Assembly (NCBI GenBank): GCA_016792845.1
Contig: JAEUKH010000049.1
Coordinates: 1 to 64,000 of the forward strand
Length of the DNA stretch: 64,000 bases
Direction of reading: 5' to 3'
From: Myxococcales bacterium
Lineage (GTDB): Bacteria; Myxococcota_A; Polyangia; Polyangiales; Ga0077539
Positions 54,497-62,555 of the stretch are shown here, piece by piece. A program made the translations under genes and the position numbers. The notes beneath the pieces are model-generated. The model saw nothing but the letters and a program-made list of their open reading frames with translations, was not told where the DNA came from and searched no databases. How positions within the stretch are numbered: the first letter of the stretch is position 1; every line of letters begins with the position of its first letter.

Positions 54497-56368
54497 ATGC
54501 CCTCACGATGGCGCGATGCGCTCGGATTGGCGGTGCTCTCGGCGCGGCTCGCGGGCTGCTCGGCCGACCCCGGCCCTGGGCTTCGCGACCCCGACGCGGG
54601 CGCGGCGGTTGACGTCGTCGCGGCGCGCGATCTCGGGGGCGTTGACGATGTGGCAACGGCCGATCGAGGGGCCTCGGTCGACCCTGCGGTGATGTGCGTC
54701 GACACCGACCGAGACGGCCTCTCAGACGCCGTCGAGGGCCCCCCCGCCCGCGACACCGACGGCGACGGGACGCCCGATTTTCGCGACACCGACAGCGACA
54801 ACGACGGCTTCGACGACGCCGTCGAGGCCGCGCGACGGTACCCCGGGTACGACGACCGGGCGCGGGCGCGAGGCTGCGACGACGCCGCCGATTCGTGCGA
54901 CAGCCCCGCCGACAGCGAGCCCAACTTTCGCGACACCGACAGCGACAACGACGGCCTCACCGACCGCGAGGAGCGCGAGGCCCGCACCAACCCGTGCAGC
55001 GAAGACACCGACCGCGACGGGGCCACCGACCTCGTCGAGAGGGTCGCGGGCTCTGACCCGCGCGACCCGGGCTCGCGGCCGCCGGCCGAGTCGATCTACG
55101 TGACGGTGCCGTACTACCCGCCCGGGGTCACGGGCATCGTCGAGCGCCGGGAGTTCACCTTCGCGACCCGCGTGCAAGAGGCCGACGTGTTCCTCCTGGT
55201 CGACAACTCGGCCAGCATGGACCCTACCATCGCGGCCCTCAGGTCGAACCTCAACACCGTGATCGTGCCGGGCATTCAGCGCGCCGTGCGCGACCTTCGG
55301 GTCGGCGTCGGGAGCTTCGACAGCATGCCCGACCGCCGCGAGGGCGAGCGCGAGGTGCCCGGCCTCGACACCGACGGCGAGGCGGGTCGACCCGGCGATT
55401 ACACGCTCTGGGTGCGGCAGCCCATGACAAGCGACCTCGGCGCGGTGCAGCGCGCCTTCGAGGGCATGCGCACCATCGTCGAAGACACCAGCCGGCGCTA
55501 CCTCGGCGGTGACGCGCCGGAGTGTCACGTCGAGGCCATGTACGAGGCCATCGCGGGCACCGGGTCGCGCGGTCACGAGGCCGACGCCGCGGCCGCGCGC
55601 AGCGTACGAAACGCCCTCGACCCCGAAGGAAACGGCTGGGTGAGCGCCGTCGACCCGATGCGAGACTGCGGCCGCGCCGACGCCTTCGGGTGGGCGTGCT
55701 TCGCGCCGGGGCGCGTGCCCATCGTGGTGATGTTCAGCGACGGCGCGTGGTACGACGGCCCCCTCGCGAGCAGCCCCCGGAGCCTCGCCGGTCACCGCTA
55801 CGCCGAGCTCGCCGCCGCGATGAACGCGCGGGGTGCGCTCTACGTCGGCATCGACGTGAGCATGTCGGGTCGCGGGGGCTTCACCTTCGCCAACAGCGCC
55901 TACCTCGCGCGGGCCACGGGCACCACCGACGCGCGACGTCAGGAGGTGATCTTCCCGTGTCAGGGGTGCTCCGCGACGGGCACCGCCGAGGCCTTGGTGA
56001 GCGCGATTTCGACCCTCGCCAACGAGACGCGGCAGAGCATCACCACGGTGACCGAGAGCGCGGCCGACATGCGGCTCCCGACGGGCAGGGCGGCCCGCGA
56101 GTTCGTGACCGGAGTGCGCCCCGTCTCGGGCGACCCCGAGGCCCCGAACGGGTACGAGCGCCGCGACGAGACGACCTTCTACGGGGTGAGCCCCACCGCG
56201 CGGGTCACCTTCTCGGTGTCGTTTTACAACAGCTTCGTCGAGGGCGGCGACACGGCCCAGGTCTTCCAGGCGAGCATCGTGGTGCGCGGGCGCGCGGGCA
56301 GCGAGGTGGGGCGGCGGCCGCTGTTCATCGTGGTGCCCGCGAGGGGCGGGGGCCTGCCGCCGGGGTAG
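54497..56368 (+). CDS. VWA-domain lipoprotein with Ca-binding TSP3-like repeats
   Basis: Lipoprotein of 623 residues from the ATG at 54497 (GTGs at 54491 and 54494 also in frame): signal with Cys near 21 (LSARLAGCSAD). About 65-190 has thrombospondin type-3-like calcium repeats (DTDRDGLSDAVEG, DTDGDGTPDFRDTDSDNDG, DTDSDNDGLTDREE, DTDRDGATDLVE). The von Willebrand A domain follows from about 220 with the MIDAS motif LLVDNSASMD and later Thr/Asp ligands (IVVMFSDGAW). The C-terminal 130 residues are beta-rich. Likely a metal-dependent surface adhesin. Confidence 0.87.
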   Translation: MPSRWRDALGLAVLSARLAGCSADPGPGLRDPDAGAAVDVVAARDLGGVDDVATADRGASVDPAVMCVDTDRDGLSDAVEGPPARDTDGDGTPDFRDTDSDNDGFDDAVEAARRYPGYDDRARARGCDDAADSCDSPADSEPNFRDTDSDNDGLTDREEREARTNPCSEDTDRDGATDLVERVAGSDPRDPGSRPPAESIYVTVPYYPPGVTGIVERREFTFATRVQEADVFLLVDNSASMDPTIAALRSNLNTVIVPGIQRAVRDLRVGVGSFDSMPDRREGEREVPGLDTDGEAGRPGDYTLWVRQPMTSDLGAVQRAFEGMRTIVEDTSRRYLGGDAPECHVEAMYEAIAGTGSRGHEADAAAARSVRNALDPEGNGWVSAVDPMRDCGRADAFGWACFAPGRVPIVVMFSDGAWYDGPLASSPRSLAGHRYAELAAAMNARGALYVGIDVSMSGRGGFTFANSAYLARATGTTDARRQEVIFPCQGCSATGTAEALVSAISTLANETRQSITTVTESAADMRLPTGRAAREFVTGVRPVSGDPEAPNGYERRDETTFYGVSPTARVTFSVSFYNSFVEGGDTAQVFQASIVVRGRAGSEVGRRPLFIVVPARGGGLPPG

Positions 56369-56406
56369 CGCCGGGGGGCGGGGGATCGCCCCGTATGGTG
56401 TGTGCG

Positions 56407-56632
56407 CGGAGGCTGTGTCCGCAGATGTGGAGGCTTCGGCGGATGGGGCGATTTGACCTAATCTGACGAGGCTTTCGCGAAGATCGTCCCGCTCTTTCCG
56501 TCGCGGGTTGGCAAGATGGGTCGCAAGCGAGCCGACGAAGGACTCGATCAGCGACCATTCTGCGTCGCTCAGGTCGGTGGGGTCGCGGTTGCGAATGGGG
56601 TTCGAGGGGGTCATGCCCAAGACCCCAGGCAC
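56407..56632 (-). pseudogene. IS5-type transposase relic (N-terminal fragment)
   Basis: The minus-strand frame contains DPTDLSDAEWSLIESFVGSL and NPRRKERDDLRESLVR, the first part of IS5-family transposases ('LTDAEW..I..L' then 'GR.R..DLR'). Similarity stops after about 45 residues, and the DDE core is absent. Directly after the similar part lies ggctgtgtccgcagatgtgg (56410-56429), close to the terminal inverted repeat of the MITE-like element to the right, so this is the left end of a decayed element. Confidence 0.6.
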
Positions 56633-56687
56633 CGATGTTCACGAGTAAACACCCTCTTAGTATCGTCTGGGCACTCTCTTGTAGTGT

Positions 56688-57143
56688 CCTAGGCCGTGTC
56701 CGCAAATGTCATAACCAACATCGAATGCATGCGTTGGTGAGCATCGCCGCGCAGCACTTCTCGCGCCGTTCGTAGCAAGTTGCGACCCCGCGTGACCTCA
56801 CCCGTGGTGGACCTACGGCCCCGCGCCCAGCGTGACCTCACCCCCTGAGGGATGCACGAGCCTCGCACCCCTCTCCCTGTCAGGAGAGGGGCAAAATGTG
56901 ACGGATGTCGTTTGATTTTACTTTAATATCCCGCAAAAATCACGAATGTTAACAATGTTATCGTTGGTATAGTGCTTGATTTGGGCCATTATGCCCCTCT
57001 CCTGGCAGGGAGAGGGGGGGTGCGAGGGCCGGGCGCCCCACAGGGGGTGAGGTCACGCAGGCGTTGGGGCGCGGCACAACCTCGTCGGATTGGGCACTTC
57101 GCCCCCTCGGCCGACGCCACCACATTTGCGGACACGGCCTAGG
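56688..57143. mobile_element. MITE-like element of about 456 bp with IS5-type terminal inverted repeats
   Basis: Ends are perfect 22-bp inverted repeats, CCTAGGCCGTGTCCGCAAATGT (56688-56709) and its complement (57122-57143). If CTAG is the duplicated target, as in IS5-group elements, the repeat proper is about 17 bp. Inside, a second imperfect inverted pair (56830-56898 versus 56988-57058) carries GCGTGACCTCACCCCC and CTCTCCCTG.CAGGAGAGGGGC. The central 85 bp are AT rich, unlike the genome. There is no open frame, so it is non-autonomous. Confidence 0.75.
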
Positions 57144-57293
57144 GTGCAACGGTTCCTTGGCCAGTCTGTGTCGCTACACGTACACGTTTCATCGCGAGAT
57201 GGTTCTCAGGTAGCAGAACGTGTGATGGAACTCAGGCTTTCGAGTACCCTGCATTAGGTCTGAAACGGCACGCTGTGTAGCGGCAGACATGGC

Positions 57294-57368
57294 GTGGGCA
57301 CGAACGAGCCCGAATCGCCGTCGACCGAGGTCACGCCGAGGCCGCGTCGACGGACTTTCCCCAGCAGC
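57294..57368 (+). pseudogene. Second IS3-type OrfA N-terminal fragment
   Basis: From a GTG at 57294 the frame reads PESPSTEVTPRPRRRTF, nearly the same as PESPSTEVTPKPRRRTV at 20924, with about 40 almost identical bases (gtcgaccgaggtcacgccg.ggccgcgtcgacggac). After that the two loci diverge. Only the first 25 codons look transposase-like. The 150 bp between the MITE end and here show nothing else. Confidence 0.5.
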
Positions 57369-57429
57369 TTCACCCGAGCGCTTCGACGCACGCCATCGCG
57401 CGAGCCGACAAACGTCGATCGCGCCGCCC

Positions 57430-57741
57430 TCAGTGCGTGCGATCGGCCGCGAGGGCGCAGCGTTCGAGCGGGTTCACATGCAGCTGCTCGGCCATGCGAA
57501 CGTGGTCACACGGCACCCGCTGAACGCAGACTCCGTAGCGCCCCGCGCGGGCGAGCTCCGGGTAGCGCGCCGTACAGGCCGAAACACACGCGTTCGACGC
57601 CGCACGCGAGAGGCAGCGGTCGAGGTGCGCGCAGGCCGCCTCGCAGTACCCCTGCGCGGTCGGTCGTGGCGCCTCGGGGCGAGGTTGTGCAGCGAGCGGC
57701 GCCGTGAAGAGCAAGAGGGTGACGAGCCATCGGTTTGACAT
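57430..57741 (-). CDS. Small Cys-rich secreted protein
   Basis: Protein of 103 residues from the ATG at 57741: signal MSNRWLVTLLLFTAPLAAQ, then eight Cys in an evenly spaced pattern (YCEAACAHLDRCLSR, ACVSACTAR, VCVQRVPC, RCAL) suggesting four disulfides in a helical hairpin fold. Such small proteins are common in myxobacteria without assigned roles. It lies between the IS relics and the microcompartment operon, whose aldolase stop is 74 bp upstream of its start on the same strand. Confidence 0.7.
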   Translation of the reverse strand: MSNRWLVTLLLFTAPLAAQPRPEAPRPTAQGYCEAACAHLDRCLSRAASNACVSACTARYPELARAGRYGVCVQRVPCDHVRMAEQLHVNPLERCALAADRTH

Positions 57742-57815
57742 CGGCCGCCGTCGACGCACGGGCCCGCGCGATCGGTCTACCGAAACGACACGTCGAAGAC
57801 CTGGGCTACGCCCGC

Positions 57816-58454
57816 TCAGCGCCCGGGGAAGGCCTTCTTGCGCGCCGCGAGGCACGCCTCGACCACGTCGCCGGGCAAAGGGTGCGGGCCGCCCCAAGCG
57901 GCCGCCTTGGCTGCGATGCTCGCGAGGTGCTCGACCAGCTCAAGCCGGAGGTACGCCTGCTCGACGGTCTCGCCCCACGCGAGGGCGCCGTTGCCCGCCA
58001 CCAAGACCGCATCAAACTTCTCGACGAAGGGTTCGAGCGCCGCCACCGCCGCCGCGCCAGGCGCCGCCATCGGCACGAGCGGGATGCGCTGCCCGAGCGA
58101 CACCACCGCCTCAGGCAAGAAGCTCACGAGCTCACGCCCGCTCACCCCGAGGGCCGTCGAGAAGGGCGCGTGGGCGTGAACGACCGCCGCGACATCGCTG
58201 CGCTTTTTGTACACCGCGAGGTGCAGCGCGTACTCCGAGAAGGTCTTGCCGCGCCCCGAGATGACCTTGCCCGAGAGGTCGGTCACCACCAGCTCGTTCG
58301 CCCGCACCCGCGCCTTGTGGGTCGCCCCGGGGGTGCACACGAGCCGCGAGGGCGCGATCTTCGCCGACACGTTGCCGTCGTGGTTGGCCACCCAACCGCG
58401 GGTCGCCATGAGCGCCGAAGCGCGCTCGATCTCGTCGCGAATTTTCGCTTCCAT
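57816..58454 (-). CDS. Class II aldolase (fuculose-phosphate aldolase type), microcompartment-associated
   Basis: Zinc-dependent aldolase of 212 residues; family members cleave sugar phosphates such as fuculose- or rhamnulose-1-phosphate to dihydroxyacetone phosphate and lactaldehyde. Motifs: HDGNVSAKI, the Glu in GKTFSEYALH, VVHAHAPFSTALGV with the zinc His pair, and the third zinc His expected near 150 replaced by a GNGALAWG loop, to be checked. It overlaps the preceding vertex-protein gene by one base (TGATG), so it is translated with it. In known metabolosomes such aldolases are encapsulated and feed an aldehyde dehydrogenase. Confidence 0.85.
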   Translation of the reverse strand: MEAKIRDEIERASALMATRGWVANHDGNVSAKIAPSRLVCTPGATHKARVRANELVVTDLSGKVISGRGKTFSEYALHLAVYKKRSDVAAVVHAHAPFSTALGVSGRELVSFLPEAVVSLGQRIPLVPMAAPGAAAVAALEPFVEKFDAVLVAGNGALAWGETVEQAYLRLELVEHLASIAAKAAAWGGPHPLPGDVVEACLAARKKAFPGR

Positions 58455-58732
58455 CAGGGCTCCGTCGCGTCGTCGACGACGCCCACGATCACGTCTTGAA
58501 TGGCCAGCTTGTCGGCGGCCTTGAGGCCGAACATCTGCCGCGCCCCGGTGCCCTCGGCGTTGACGAGCACCGTGTCGCCCACCCCCGCCTGCGCGCGATC
58601 GACCGCGACGAAGGCCTCGCCGGTGACCCGCCCGGCCCCGTCGACGGGCTCGCAGAGCAGCACCGTCTGCCGGTCATAGTCTGGGTGGTGCACCGTCGCG
58701 ACCACCGTGCCCACCACCTTCGCGAGCTTCAC
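58454..58732 (-). CDS. BMC-P pentameric vertex protein (EutN/CcmL family)
   Basis: Small shell protein of 92 residues that caps the vertices of a bacterial microcompartment as pentamers. Family features: [30 protein letters not shown], then [17 protein letters not shown] and the closing [14 protein letters not shown] start at 58732 overlaps the stop of the other BMC-P gene (GTGA). Middle gene of a translationally coupled trio. Confidence 0.93.
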   Translation of the reverse strand: MKLAKVVGTVVATVHHPDYDRQTVLLCEPVDGAGRVTGEAFVAVDRAQAGVGDTVLVNAEGTGARQMFGLKAADKLAIQDVIVGVVDDATEP

Positions 58733-59052
58733 CGCGGGCCCCCTTCGAACTCGTCGCGACCCCGCAAAAAGCCGGGCTTCTCATCGCCGCGCGCCGTCTC
58801 GTCGACGAGACCCACGATGGCCGCGTCGACCGGCACGAAGCTCTCATCGAGGCTCAGCGCGGCCTCGCGCGCGCCCACCAGAAAGACCACCTCGCCGGGG
58901 CCCGCGCTCACCGTGTCGGCGGCCACAAAGCGCGCCCCGCCGGTGGGACGCCCGCCGCTGTCGACGGGCTCAACCACCAGCAGCCGAACCCCCGCGAGGC
59001 CCGGAGCCTTCTCGCTGGCGACGCAGGTACCAACCACGCGACCAAGGTACAT
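58729..59052 (-). CDS. BMC-P pentameric vertex protein, second copy
   Basis: EutN/CcmL-type protein of 107 residues: [49 protein letters not shown] and [12 protein letters not shown], then a polar tail ([14 protein letters not shown]) absent from the other copy. It heads the BMC-P, BMC-P, aldolase operon; an ATG lies at 59052. Two different pentamers at one locus are known for Haliangium-type compartments and may form mixed or alternative vertices. Confidence 0.92.
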   Translation of the reverse strand: MYLGRVVGTCVASEKAPGLAGVRLLVVEPVDSGGRPTGGARFVAADTVSAGPGEVVFLVGAREAALSLDESFVPVDAAIVGLVDETARGDEKPGFLRGRDEFEGGPR

Positions 59053-59178
59053 CGCCCGAGGTTAGAACAAGACTCCCAAGAGGGTGTCAAGCCTCACCCG
59101 AGGCTCCTGTCGCGTGGTCTTTGAGAGAGGGCGCGGGGCCCGCGAAATCGGGGCCCCGCAGCGGGCGGAGGGCGGCGC

Positions 59179-62100
59179 CTAGCGGCGCGGGGGGATGTTG
59201 TGCTCGCGGGTCTGCTCGGCGTCGTCGAGGGGGTCGTACACCGGCGCGGCCGCGTGGCCGTCGGGCGCCTTCGACGTAAACAACCCGTCGATGGCCCGAA
59301 TGGGGAAGGTGAGCACCCGCGCGAGGGCCTTGAGCCGCGTCGAGTTCGCCAGGTCGTCGAAGATCGAGAAGACCACCGGGGTCGCGATGAGGGTCAAGAG
59401 CAGCGACAGGGTCTGCCCGCCGATGATCACCGAGCTCATCGCGCGGTTGGTGCCTGAGCCCGCGCCGGTCGAGACCGCCAGGGGGATCATGCCCGCCACG
59501 AAGGCCACCGTGGTCATGAGGATGGGCCGCAATCGGTCGCGGTTGCCGATCATGATCGCGTCGGCCCGGGAGAGCCCCTGACGCCGCAGCGCCCGGATGT
59601 GATCGATCTGCAAGATCGAGTTCTTCTTCACGATGCCGAAGAGCACCAAGATGCCGAGCATCGAGAAGATGTTGAGGCTCTGCCCGAGCATCACCAGCGA
59701 GAAGAGCGCGAAGGGCACCGAGAGCGGCAGCGACAAGAGGATCGTCACCGGGTGGATCCAGCTCTCGAACTGCGCCGCGAGCACGAGGTACATGAACACC
59801 AGCGAGAGGATGAAGGCCACGGCGAAGTTCTGCCCGGCGCGGCCGAGCTCCTTCGAGCGACCCGCGATCTCGCCGGTGAAGCCCGCGTCGAGCGAGAGGC
59901 CCTGCTTGACCCGCTCGAACTCGGCGATCACCGAGGCCTCCGAGGTGCCCGGCACGATGTTGCAGTAGATCGTCACCATGCGCTGACGCCCGAGGCGCTG
60001 GATGCTCGACGGGCCCGTCGACTCGCGGGTCTCGGTCACGTCGCGCAAGAGCACCGTGCGCCCCGGCACGTTGGTGGGCACCGACACGTTCTCGATGCTC
60101 GCCATCTGGCTGCGGGCCTGGGGCGTGGCGCGGACCCACACCTCGAACTGCTCGCTGCCCTCGTTGAAGGTCGACACCTGGAGCCCGCCCACGAGCATGC
60201 GCAGCGTGTTGGCGATGTCGAAGGCGCTCACCCCGAGGTCGGCCGCCCGGGCGCGGCGAATGCGCACCACGAGCTCGGGCTTGCCCGTGACCAGGGTCGA
60301 ATCGGCGTCGACCACGCCCGGGATGCGGCGAACGCCTTCAAGCATGCGGTCGGCGTATTGCCCCAGGCGGTCGAGGTCGGGGCCCTTCAGCACGTACTGA
60401 ATCGGGGCGCTGTCGGCCGAGCCGCCGCCGAACACGTTCACCGGGGCCACCAGCACGCGAAGATGCTGCGCGCTGAAGCGCGGGAGCACCTGCTGGCGCA
60501 CCTCGCCCATCACCGTCTGCTGGTCGCGGGTGCGCGCCGTCGGAGGCTCCAGGAGCACGAAGATCGACGCCTGGTTCGGCCCGCGGCCCGAGGGGTCGCC
60601 GGGCGCCGAGCCCGTCGTGGTCACGGTGTGACGGACGCCCGGCAGGCGGCGAATGTCGGCCGCGATGCGCTCGCCGATGATGTGGGTCTGTTCGAGGGAG
60701 GTGCCCTCGGGGGCGCGGATCACCACGTCGAAGCGCGACTCGTCGTCGACCGGGAGGAAGTTCTTGGCCACGCGCTTGCCGAGCGGGATGGTCGAGAAGA
60801 ACACCGCCGCCACCACCACGGCGACGATCTTGCGGTTGCCCATCGCGAAGGCCAGGAGCTTCATGTAGGCCTTCTCGACGACGCCGTAGAGCCCCCCAGA
60901 GCCGTGCGCAGAGTGGGCGAACTCGGCGGGCACCTGGCGTCGGCTCTGGGCCCACTCGCGGTACGAGGCCTTCTCTTCGGCGCGGGGCTCGGGGGCCGGG
61001 TCGACGAACTCGGCGTCGATGTCTTCTTCGACGTCGTGGTTGCCGAGCTCGCGGGCCCCGGGCTTCGGCTTGAGCCACCGCGACGAGAGCATCGGCGTGA
61101 GGGTGAAGCTCACGAGCAGCGACACCGCGATGGCGAAGCTCATGGTGAAGCCGAACGAGCGCATGAAGCGCCCGACGATGCCGCCCATGAAGGCCACCGG
61201 GAGAAACACCGCGATGAGCGAGAGCGTCGTCGCCAGCACCGCGAGGCCGATCTCGCGGGTCGCCACGATGGCCGCGCGGCGCGGGGCCATGCCCTTCTCG
61301 TCGATGAAGCGCACGATGTTTTCGAGCACCACGATGGCGTCGTCGATGACGATGCCGACGGCGAGGGTGAGGGCCAGGAGGGTGATCACGTTGAGGGTGA
61401 GCCCCATGGCCTTCACCAGCGCGAAGGTCGCGATGATCGAGGTCGGGATGGCGAGGGCCGAGATGAGGGTCGAGCGCCCGTTCCACAAAAAGACGAGCAC
61501 GACGAGGGCGGCGAGGAGGCCGCCGATGACCAGGTGCTCTTGTACCGCGTGCACGGCGTTACGAATGAACTCGCCCTCGTCGCGCACCACCACGATGCGG
61601 TACCCCGAGGGCAGGGTCGGGCGAATCTCTTCGATGCGCTCCTTGAGGGCGTCGATCACCGCGAGGGTGTTGGTGCCGCTCTGCTTGCGCACCGAGAGCA
61701 CCACCACGCTCTCGCCGTTGTACGACGCGATGCTGCTCGCGGTGGCCTCACCGTCTTCGGCGTGACCGACGTCGCGCACCCGAATGGGCAGGCCCCCGCG
61801 GGTGGCCACCACCAGCTCGTCGATCTCGGTCACCGACTCGACGCGGCCCTGGACGCGCAGCGAAAACGTGCGATCGCCCTGCTCGACCGAGCCCCCCGGC
61901 ACCTCGACGTTCTGCGTCGCCATCGCGCGCTGAACATCGACCACCGTGAGGTTGAAGGCCTGGAGCCGCTGCGGGTCGAGCACGAGGTTGATCTGACGCC
62001 GCGCGCCGCCGAGGACGGTGACGCCGCCCACGCCGTTCAGCGACTCGATCTGACGACGGATGCGCCGGTCGGCGTACTCGGTCACCTCGCGGGCCGAGCG

Positions 62101-62541
62101 AGGCGCCATCACCGCCGCGAGGAGCACCGGCGCCGCGTCGGGGTCGCTGCGCTCGACGCGCGGCTGCTGAATGCCCTGAGGCAAGAGCGAGAGCGTGCGG
62201 TTCACCCGGTCGCGAACCTCTTGCGCCGCCTCGGCGGTGTCTTTCTCAAGGTCGAAGCGCGCCACCACCACCGAAAGGCCCTCGTACGAGATCGAACGGA
62301 GCTCATCGAGACCCGAGATCGAGTTGAGGGCCTCTTCGAGCTTGTCGCTCACCTCGCTCTCGACCTGCTCGGGCGCCGCGCCCGGGAGCACCGTGGTCAC
62401 GAGCACCACCGGGAAGTCGATCTTCGGAAAGCGATCGACCCCGAGGCCGCGAATCGACGCGACACCGACCACCACCAGGGCCAACATCAGCACCCAGGTG
62501 AAGACCGGCCGCCGAACGCAGACTGCCGCTAGCCATTGCAT
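59179..62541 (-). CDS. RND-family efflux pump (HAE1/AcrB type)
   Basis: Inner-membrane proton/drug antiporter of 1,120 residues, slightly longer than AcrB. Twelve TM segments are visible in the usual two sets, with two large periplasmic loops (about 35-330 and 580-880). The first helix is RRPVFTWVLMLALVVVGVASI, TM4 has GIVIDDAIVVLENIVRF with the paired Asp of HAE1 pumps, and the second half has LAAQFESWIHPVTILLSLPLSVPFAL and GIVKKNSILQIDH. A charged cytoplasmic insertion at about 495-540 (NHDVEEDIDAEFVDPAPEPR) explains the extra length. The adaptor gene is 14 bp upstream; no outer-membrane TolC-like gene is in the window. Confidence 0.95.
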   Translation of the reverse strand: MQWLAAVCVRRPVFTWVLMLALVVVGVASIRGLGVDRFPKIDFPVVLVTTVLPGAAPEQVESEVSDKLEEALNSISGLDELRSISYEGLSVVVARFDLEKDTAEAAQEVRDRVNRTLSLLPQGIQQPRVERSDPDAAPVLLAAVMAPRSAREVTEYADRRIRRQIESLNGVGGVTVLGGARRQINLVLDPQRLQAFNLTVVDVQRAMATQNVEVPGGSVEQGDRTFSLRVQGRVESVTEIDELVVATRGGLPIRVRDVGHAEDGEATASSIASYNGESVVVLSVRKQSGTNTLAVIDALKERIEEIRPTLPSGYRIVVVRDEGEFIRNAVHAVQEHLVIGGLLAALVVLVFLWNGRSTLISALAIPTSIIATFALVKAMGLTLNVITLLALTLAVGIVIDDAIVVLENIVRFIDEKGMAPRRAAIVATREIGLAVLATTLSLIAVFLPVAFMGGIVGRFMRSFGFTMSFAIAVSLLVSFTLTPMLSSRWLKPKPGARELGNHDVEEDIDAEFVDPAPEPRAEEKASYREWAQSRRQVPAEFAHSAHGSGGLYGVVEKAYMKLLAFAMGNRKIVAVVVAAVFFSTIPLGKRVAKNFLPVDDESRFDVVIRAPEGTSLEQTHIIGERIAADIRRLPGVRHTVTTTGSAPGDPSGRGPNQASIFVLLEPPTARTRDQQTVMGEVRQQVLPRFSAQHLRVLVAPVNVFGGGSADSAPIQYVLKGPDLDRLGQYADRMLEGVRRIPGVVDADSTLVTGKPELVVRIRRARAADLGVSAFDIANTLRMLVGGLQVSTFNEGSEQFEVWVRATPQARSQMASIENVSVPTNVPGRTVLLRDVTETRESTGPSSIQRLGRQRMVTIYCNIVPGTSEASVIAEFERVKQGLSLDAGFTGEIAGRSKELGRAGQNFAVAFILSLVFMYLVLAAQFESWIHPVTILLSLPLSVPFALFSLVMLGQSLNIFSMLGILVLFGIVKKNSILQIDHIRALRRQGLSRADAIMIGNRDRLRPILMTTVAFVAGMIPLAVSTGAGSGTNRAMSSVIIGGQTLSLLLTLIATPVVFSIFDDLANSTRLKALARVLTFPIRAIDGLFTSKAPDGHAAAPVYDPLDDAEQTREHNIPPRR

Positions 62542-62555
62542 GACGTCTTAGCCTT

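Noticed and set aside
59599-62532. 977-residue frame antisense to the RND pump
   Set aside because: Highly His/Arg/Glu-rich with no recognisable motif; the pump on the other strand has full family features.
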